This document shows, in pieces, positions 59,001 through 64,000 of a stretch of 64,000 nucleotides of DNA (the first letter of the stretch is position 1; each line of letters begins with the position of its first letter). This stretch comes from Lomentospora prolificans (taxonomy: Eukaryota; Ascomycota; Sordariomycetes; Microascales; Microascaceae), in NCBI GenBank assembly GCA_029532625.1, contig JARFXM010000011.1:3981501-4045500 (forward strand), read 5' to 3'. A program made the translations under genes and the position numbers. Below the pieces are notes generated by a model. That model saw only the letters and a program-made list of their open reading frames with translations. It made no database searches and had not been told where the DNA came from.

Positions 59001-59509
59001 CAAGATATCGGGACGACATCGTTGTGCGCCGTGACGAGGACCGCAGAATTGGGATCTATGGGCGATATTGCGCCATCGTAGATCCAATCCGAGGCCTCTG
59101 CTTCCACAAAAGTAAGCGGAACATCTGATCCCGCGCCCAACGCGCTCTCGATGGCTGCCACACTGCAGACAGTCACTGATCGCGATCCCCAGATGAGAAT
59201 GCTCCTCGAGGCGACGTGGATTCCGTGTATAGACTGCTCAGCAAAGACTATAAACTGACGGCACAGCCGCTTGCGCTCTACATCATAAATCTTGAGCTGC
59301 GTATCCTCGGCAACGAGAAGATATGCCCTTGGAGGCGTAGCGGGGGAGGGGTCAGGAGTGAGAAAGGCCAGCGCCGTGATGGGGGCCAACGTCACTTCTC
59401 GATACGGGTTCTGGTCAATGACAATTAGCCTTTTGTTCCAATTCACCGTTTCTCTACAGTTTTGCGTCCCCGACGTGCGTGCCGCATAACTTACTGCTTG
59501 AGTAGCCAT
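56078..59509 (-). CDS. TRM734: WDR6/Trm734 (Rtt10)-like WD-repeat protein
   Basis: Single exon, 1143 residues, close to human WDR6 (1121) and yeast Trm734/Rtt10 (1013). The partner protein directs the methyltransferase Trm7/FTSJ1 to 2'-O-methylate wobble position 34 of certain tRNAs. N-terminal blocks fit WDR6: ITALAFL, LLVAEDTQLKIYDVERK, SIHGIHVASRSILIWGSRSV. The most conserved repeat is LVGHEGSIFGVHISDE (about 236) followed by LASCSDDRTIRVWD (about 258-271). Further WD repeats are MGHISRIWHVKFAP, ATGSEDTAIRIWERS, TTGIQSVKWCGRDYLLSSGG, GVLTASTDGHIALWTL and AAINGVVSVSGGRVATVSND followed by QRFKIWKV. Two or more beta-propellers are expected. The last block before the stop is EVVLCGVGMEVWKVA. 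Cytosolic tRNA modification is family knowledge; the length and repeat order make the assignment good. Confidence 0.88.
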   Translation of the reverse strand: MATQAVSYAARTSGTQNCRETVNWNKRLIVIDQNPYREVTLAPITALAFLTPDPSPATPPRAYLLVAEDTQLKIYDVERKRLCRQFIVFAEQSIHGIHVASRSILIWGSRSVTVCSVAAIESALGAGSDVPLTFVEAEASDWIYDGAISPIDPNSAVLVTAHNDVVPISWTDPAMGRPAISFGEAASPSRPILYAAHAKWLSADCVLVAAGTAFGEILVWTCRNGEAGRTSEVLHALVGHEGSIFGVHISDEIALPDGQSLRLLASCSDDRTIRVWDISDTSTSAPNPAHISAKSLLHEARETGFGSGGIDEGRAPKVPIAMAMGHISRIWHVKFAPIKGDKPSSPIIPLYSFGEDSTAQRWELDLSGFSREETGKLTNKSIFSNHEGKHLWATAMLLKDDGGHLIATGGADGKVSFINEDPIEETTDNPEEEEGTTALVTVSHETLPILEPAPGGRKALKGRNRHDFLHRYAFITQDTMLAVSKFGKLLKGEFTGEYAHWSEVTVDEHDMREDLKATAVITPATPGSAILGTTTKNLYLYSDGRLSHFESVHGKVLNLICLEQADASITFLLTMYDNNDIRILTADLDSRQIASNILLEGVDERFVLTSAGKFHGHLIIGSRNGFMEVFTLQDGRYTLSAQIDPRSDDAITSIVPLPGQKSLNKITFLTTNRDGKYRIYELEAEVGTAPQARLRHETSPPFGPQIENAWFSRNGDEPADLILSGFRSKDFVVWNETKRDFIASVDCGGAHRTFAHTRSPVTGHLRFAFTKVSRVHIHSQEHASSYTLKSGTHGREIRTVAAQESALPGETSPRTVSYFATGSEDTAIRIWERSGFSADLRCVASMKIHTTGIQSVKWCGRDYLLSSGGNEDFFVWRVSKLDADFAGLAVFCEAALPDKTAHCDLRITDFDVSVEGEECLLVTMAFSSSLFKTYRYKSPAPGTNAQGTFELLATGEYTGACLTQVRQLGSRREGLTSGVLTASTDGHIALWTLDSGDSRTYKLTSVTRIHQSSIKALDLRLLLDSDSARYLVTTTGDDNAVAAALVQTQADGPATVTEKTIVRSAHAAAINGVVSVSGGRVATVSNDQRFKIWKVTVGRTGGLGLTLEEDRYSGVADAGCVEFLGQSGEVVLCGVGMEVWKVA

Positions 59510-60273
59510 GGCCGTGGTGGGATTCGTGTGTCCGACTCAGATCGGCTCAGACTCTCCTAGTTGCACACCTGCAACTTGGGAGAAAGCGCCTTCTTTGACA
59601 CAGGATTATGGAAAATGGAAACCGAGTTTGAATTGGACCGTACTCCCTGTGTATGGCGATTCCAAAGTTTAGAGACGCACACTTCCGGGTTTTGTGTAAA
59701 ACGTACAGTTTTCTCGAGACTGAAAAAAAGAAGAGAAAAAAAAAATCGAAGTTGCACTTGCACCGAGTCTTTCCCGTCACACTTCGCTGGCACACCCATG
59801 AATACACATCACACACGACAGAGTTCAGAGAGATCTCCCGCGAGAAACACTTCGAATAGGGGGCGCAAGAGCATTTTTCAAAAATATGTTTCATTTTTTT
59901 TTTTCCTTATCTATCGTAATAGCTGAAGGTTCCTATCGTGGTTTCCTTCAGCCAGACCCAGTCCCAAGATTCATCGTTAAGATTAATCATTTCAATACAG
60001 ACAGCCAATAGATTTGTGACCACCAATACGAAAGGGAACGGAGGAGACATGAACAGTAGAATCCAGGCTATATTTGCTTCATACCATCGTGCGGCCCTGA
60101 AAAAAAGATATCTTGTTGTTTACCCCAACGCCGTTGAATGCTAGTAAAGCGTCATCAAAATGAATGAGAGAAAACGTTACGATACTAAAACCCATTATCC
60201 TTCACGAATACACCAGAGAAAATTCTTCGTACAACAGGAAACATTAACCGCGCCGTTCTGAGAGTTTCACCGT
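59510..60273. other. Intergenic, WDR6 promoter and SUR7-family 3' flank
   Basis: AT-rich tracts at 59738-59751 (A-rich) and 59893-59905 (T-rich) but no gene recognised. Confidence 0.5.
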
Positions 60274-61278
60274 TTATCGGTGGGAGTAAGGCTCGTAGGC
60301 CATGTCAGATCGTTGCGCGGTGTTGGGGTACGCAGGAGTGGCATAGGTCTGCTGGTTGTAGTAGCTGTTCCTGTTGTAGTCCCGGGGATCCTGGAGAGGC
60401 TGGTAGGCACCAGTTGCCATGGCCTTCTCACTGTCGCCGCTACGCTTGGAACGACGCTTGGTGTGGTCGGGAGCACAGCAGCAGATGGTGAAGAGCCAGA
60501 AGAAACCGGCGCCGATGGCGAAGGCAGCGGAAGCCCAGACGAGACCAAGGTAGGTGCCGTTGAAGTGGGCGTCAGCGCCGTAGATCATAGCAGTGCTCTT
60601 GATAGCGCCAACAATGATGACGGAGGTGGCGGTGGACAAGCTGGCAGCAGCAATGACGATTACGGTAGAGATACCGGCAACGAGGAAGGTGATGCACGAG
60701 GCGATACGCGTGCAGGTGGCGAAGAGACCGACGAGGAGCTGGACGGCGAGGGCGGCGAAGGCAGCGATGAAGACAATCTGGGTCCAGCGGGAAACGGTGA
60801 CGAAGGCGTTGATGGCGTGACTAACCTCGTCGGGAATCTCAATAACATCGCCGGCGACGTCGTTGAACTTGTCAAGAATGGTGGTGTTCAGGGTGCTGGC
60901 GGCCCAGTTATACTTGGCCTTGGTGCACTTGCGGTTGGAGCCGTCGGCGTCGGTGGTGCAGAATCCCCAGAGGCCGACGTTGTAATGATCGGCGAGGCCA
61001 AGGTCGCCGGCGGTGATGTTGGTACCGCTAGAGCTCGAGTCGTTGCCGCCAATGAAGTCGGTAACCTCGTCAACAATATTGCGGGCCTCGAGGTCACGAC
61101 CGTTCAAGAGAGACTTGATAGCATCGGTGCTGATCGAAAGCTCGCTAACATCGGCCTGGAACATGTAGAGCGACTTGTTGGTGATACCAGAGAGACCAGC
61201 CACCAGGAGGAGGATCAAACTCATGAGAGTGAGGATGAATGGCAGAGCCACGCAGAAAAAGCGACCGACGTTGGCCAT
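60274..61278 (-). CDS. SUR7/PalI family plasma-membrane protein
   Basis: Intronless, 334 residues. I chose the ATG at 61278 (MANVGRFFCVALPFILTLMS) because the first membrane segment starts right there; the frame is open for 57 more codons upstream but that part is His/Thr/Ser/Pro-rich leader. Spans: 8-30, 165-187, 194-222, 244-268. A large outer loop (31-164) holds N-glycosylation sites (NDSS, NITA, NTTI) and the family signature region YNVGLWGFC with Cys107, paired by position with Cys118. The C-terminal tail is cytosolic, basic (KRRSKRSGDSEK) and Tyr/Pro/Gln-rich. Relatives localise to eisosomes/MCC (Sur7, Fmp45) or act in ambient pH signalling (PalI/Rim9); which applies here cannot be read from the sequence. 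Codon bias is strong, suggesting high expression. Confidence 0.88.
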   Translation of the reverse strand: MANVGRFFCVALPFILTLMSLILLLVAGLSGITNKSLYMFQADVSELSISTDAIKSLLNGRDLEARNIVDEVTDFIGGNDSSSSGTNITAGDLGLADHYNVGLWGFCTTDADGSNRKCTKAKYNWAASTLNTTILDKFNDVAGDVIEIPDEVSHAINAFVTVSRWTQIVFIAAFAALAVQLLVGLFATCTRIASCITFLVAGISTVIVIAAASLSTATSVIIVGAIKSTAMIYGADAHFNGTYLGLVWASAAFAIGAGFFWLFTICCCAPDHTKRRSKRSGDSEKAMATGAYQPLQDPRDYNRNSYYNQQTYATPAYPNTAQRSDMAYEPYSHR

Positions 61279-64000
61279 TGTGATATGACTTGCTGTGATT
61301 GTTTGTACTTGCTGTGATTTAAGTGGTTGTTCGATAGAGTTGTAGGTTTGAGATACGCTGGCGGTCGGGGGGAGAGAAGGTCGAGCGAGGGTACAAGTAT
61401 GTTGTTTCTGGAAAGTGGGGTGAGAAGTCCCTAGAGAGTGATGATGCAACGAGGTGGTATCAAATGTTTATCGGCCGGGTAGAGCCAGGAGAATTAGTCC
61501 ACAACGAGGGGAGCAAATGGACGGGAGAACGAGAGGATAATGAGGCCAGAAGGAAATCGGGATGTTGGCAGGACAGCAGCATGTATTTGTGTGTTTCGAC
61601 CCGAACAAAGAGGCTGCCCAGGAGTAGAGGGAGGAAACAATCACAATGTGATCGTCAGGTAATGGTACAGATTCTCACAGCGTAGTTGATGTTGAATAAT
61701 AGGTACATTTACAAATGGCGGAGTCAACCACGCCAAGAGGAGGCGAAGAAGGGGGAACGCGAGGAAGTCCTGCACAAAGTGGAGCTGGCGATTGGGGCTG
61801 ACGTCGGCTGCCTGTCTGCTATTGAGCGCATCCCGATGCTCAGCCCCCCGAATTCGAGCCCATTGCACATGGTTGTTTGGTCTGAGACAAGGGTGCCACA
61901 GTGTCCGCGCAGTCGAGAGTCGGGTGGATTTCCAACCTGCAGCAGGCCCAACTCTCCTCTCTTCCGCCCTTGGCTTGCGGAAAGCAAATAGGGCTGTGCA
62001 AGTAACCATGCCGTGCACGGTCTTGTCCCCTTCTAGATCCCCCTGTTAGGAGCCAAAGATGATCGGCCTCTGTTAGTAAAACCATGACTTTTCACTGAGA
62101 TTTTCAAGAAGGAAGCAGGAATTCCAGCCCAGCGCGACATCATTCCCCTCCTAACGAGAGCTTTTAACTGGGTCAGGCTGTCGATGCTCATTTGGCTCGA
62201 ACTGCGACCGAGGGTACGTCTTGGGCTCTTCTGAATCCTGTGTGGGATAGAGTGGATGATAGCCCGAGACGAACGACCCAACACAAAGGAGAAGGGAAAA
62301 AAAAATTCAGGCTCAAGGGGTCCCTGACTGCAGCGCACCATATCTCCAAATCCGGCTCACTGCTTACTCGGGTTTGACATCGTCAAATTTTAGCCATATT
62401 CGCTTATTCTTAATTATTAATGAAGTTTCCTGAGAGTCTCCCTCGCCAGAGCTCGCCCATCGAAACCTCAAACTAAAAGGGGCAGCCACCCATGTCCAGC
62501 TTTGAGCTTTCACTTGGCACGATGTGTTTGGATTAGCCGATGTACGTGGGAAAATTTTATCGCCCTATACAGTGGTGGTGCTCTTATCGAGGAGCCCAGA
62601 GACAATGACTCTATTCCAAACACATGGCATGCTTATCGGGGGCGAATGGTCGTAATCAGAGACGGTTCTGTCACCCACACCAATATAAAATGAGTTCCGA
62701 GGACGAGAATCAAGAGAGGGGGCGGAAATGCCGCTCATGATTCTTGGCTTCGTGACAAACCTACCTACCCACTGAACCTGATCGATTAATATCCTAAGGT
62801 GTTGCGCGGCCCCTAGCCACGCATCTCGCGTTTATCCTTGATCACCTGTGGCTTGATCGAACGGTTTCATGATCAATTCCCCCGTATGATTTCGAGATCC
62901 ATCGTGGCGAGCACACGTATTCGCGCCAAGCCGATGCCGCACGAGGGAGAAGGAAGTGGGAGGGGAGCGGTTCCGTCGTCATCTCGAGAGGCTTATCCAG
63001 CTTTGGACTGTTTTGGTCAGCTTCGCTCCTCGGCGCAATGTATACCGTACCAGGTAAGATGGTGCTCGGGGGAAATAAGAAGCAGCCACTAAAAATGAGT
63101 CCTGGCCTCACATTGTGCCATTTGTGACCTTGCAAAGCCACCAGGGCACCCCAAGACAGGCCTAAATATAGCAACCAAATACCGCCACGGCCAGCCTGGC
63201 CATGCCAATAGTCGGGAACAGAGGAGGATCTCGTTGCTCAGCCACCATTGATCGTGCTCTCCCTCTCCACCCCTACGGAGGGTGCTCATAGTCCAACACA
63301 CGCAAAGGAACGTTCCTCACTGAACAGGCTTCTCATGTTGAGAGGACAAGAGCCTGCCCCACTTGACCCAAATGGTTAGTTTCTCGACGTGCGCTCGCCA
63401 ACGAACTTCGGCCTCCCCATTTTAAGTGGTCGCATCAACGGTCCCAACCAGGCCAGGCTCGTGGCCGAAGTGAAGCCTCAAAGGCAGGATGAATCAAAGC
63501 CACCTTGTCCCTGAGCCACGTTCAGAGGCATGGACGTGTTGCACCCAAACGAATGCCCCCGCACTGTTTGATCTCGCCTTGCACATCATCCTTTTGATAG
63601 GGCCCATGCAACCTAACAAGGAGAAACCCGCAATGCCCGTCCACTCATTTGAGCAGAATCGAGCAAGGTGACAGCCGCATGGACGCTTTCTAGAAGAACC
63701 CCCAAAATCTCAAAATCCAGCGTTTGTCCGCGCACACCGGGGCCGCACCCCGCCCTAATAGTGGGAAGATCTTGGACCGCCGAACCTCAGGCTGACGTAG
63801 TCTCCCACGCAGCACACGCGGAAGAAGCCTCGACTGCCCCGCTCAAAGCACATGGCTGACGTTGAGAGATTTGTTTTTCTGGCAAGTCTTCCCCGGACTT
63901 GGCTGGATTAGGGGAAATAAAGGGTATGGGGCGCCTTTCGGACCCAGCTGGCCTCGGATCTCCTTTCGGTTGGGAGGATGGGCCTTTTACTCTTACGTAT
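61279..64000. other. Intergenic up to the right edge
   Basis: The first ~300 bases are the promoter/leader of the SUR7-family gene. Beyond that no family, tRNA or repeat is recognised; open frames are short, overlap each other on both strands and lack coding pattern. Confidence 0.55.

Noticed and set aside
1..64000. Secondary-metabolite cluster, transposon or horizontally acquired island
   Set aside because: No polyketide synthase, peptide synthetase, terpene cyclase, transposase or reverse transcriptase motif was seen. The genes are conserved fungal housekeeping and signalling types with uniform intron style, so no foreign island is supported.

Overview
The window is nuclear chromosomal DNA of a filamentous ascomycete (Pezizomycotina, most likely Sordariomycetes; genus not resolved). 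The evidence is the intron style: nearly all introns are 54-107 bases, with GTRNGT-like donors and CTAAC/CTGAC-like branch points. The gene set also fits: a RlmA-type MADS-box factor, a FAS1 protein of the fungal NCU02579/AN1527 type, a fungal hybrid histidine kinase, a SUR7/PalI protein and a fungal-style TAF1 without bromodomains. Two nuclear tRNA genes with introns are present. I see no CRISPR array, operon, prokaryotic insertion sequence or recognisable intact transposon.

Layout. 0-6 kb, all on the minus strand: a FAS1-domain protein running off the left edge, a seven-exon secreted GH43 glycoside hydrolase, and a D-serine dehydratase. 6.6-10.5 kb: TAF1, with an unusually long third intron that hides a coding-like frame. 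10.5-17.5 kb: a 7-kb stretch with no recognisable gene, upstream of the MADS-box gene RlmA (17.5-19.5 kb). This stretch carries two perfect MEF2/Rlm1 consensus sites. 20.8-22.3 kb: ARP4. 23.2 kb: tRNA-Thr. 24.3-26.4 kb: mitochondrial lysyl-tRNA synthetase. 26.4-38.7 kb: a 12.4-kb gene-poor stretch rich in homopolymer and GA runs. 38.7-40.5 kb: an Ala/Glu/Lys-rich PH-domain protein. 41.8-46.2 kb: a hybrid histidine kinase, with a possible small gene upstream. 48.9-49.8 kb: a four-span membrane protein. 51.0-52.8 kb: succinate-semialdehyde dehydrogenase. 53.2-55.5 kb: an RGG-rich, probably mitochondrial protein convergent with mitochondrial ribosome recycling factor. 55.7 kb: tRNA-Val. 56.1-59.5 kb: a WDR6/Trm734 tRNA-methylation cofactor. 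60.3-61.3 kb: a SUR7/PalI family protein. 61.3-64.0 kb: no gene recognised.

Functional themes, inferred rather than shown by linkage. Several genes serve translation, mostly mitochondrial: LysRS, ribosome recycling factor, possibly the RGG protein, plus WDR6 and two tRNAs. Others serve transcription and chromatin (TAF1, RlmA, ARP4) or cell-surface and stress signalling (RlmA, hybrid kinase, SUR7/PalI, PH protein). The genes are ordinary fungal housekeeping and signalling genes. The more unusual material is non-coding: the two gene-poor blocks, the candidate RlmA self-regulation sites, and the frame inside the TAF1 intron. Exon boundaries were assigned by eye from splice consensus, reading-frame continuity and family similarity; none has transcript support here.
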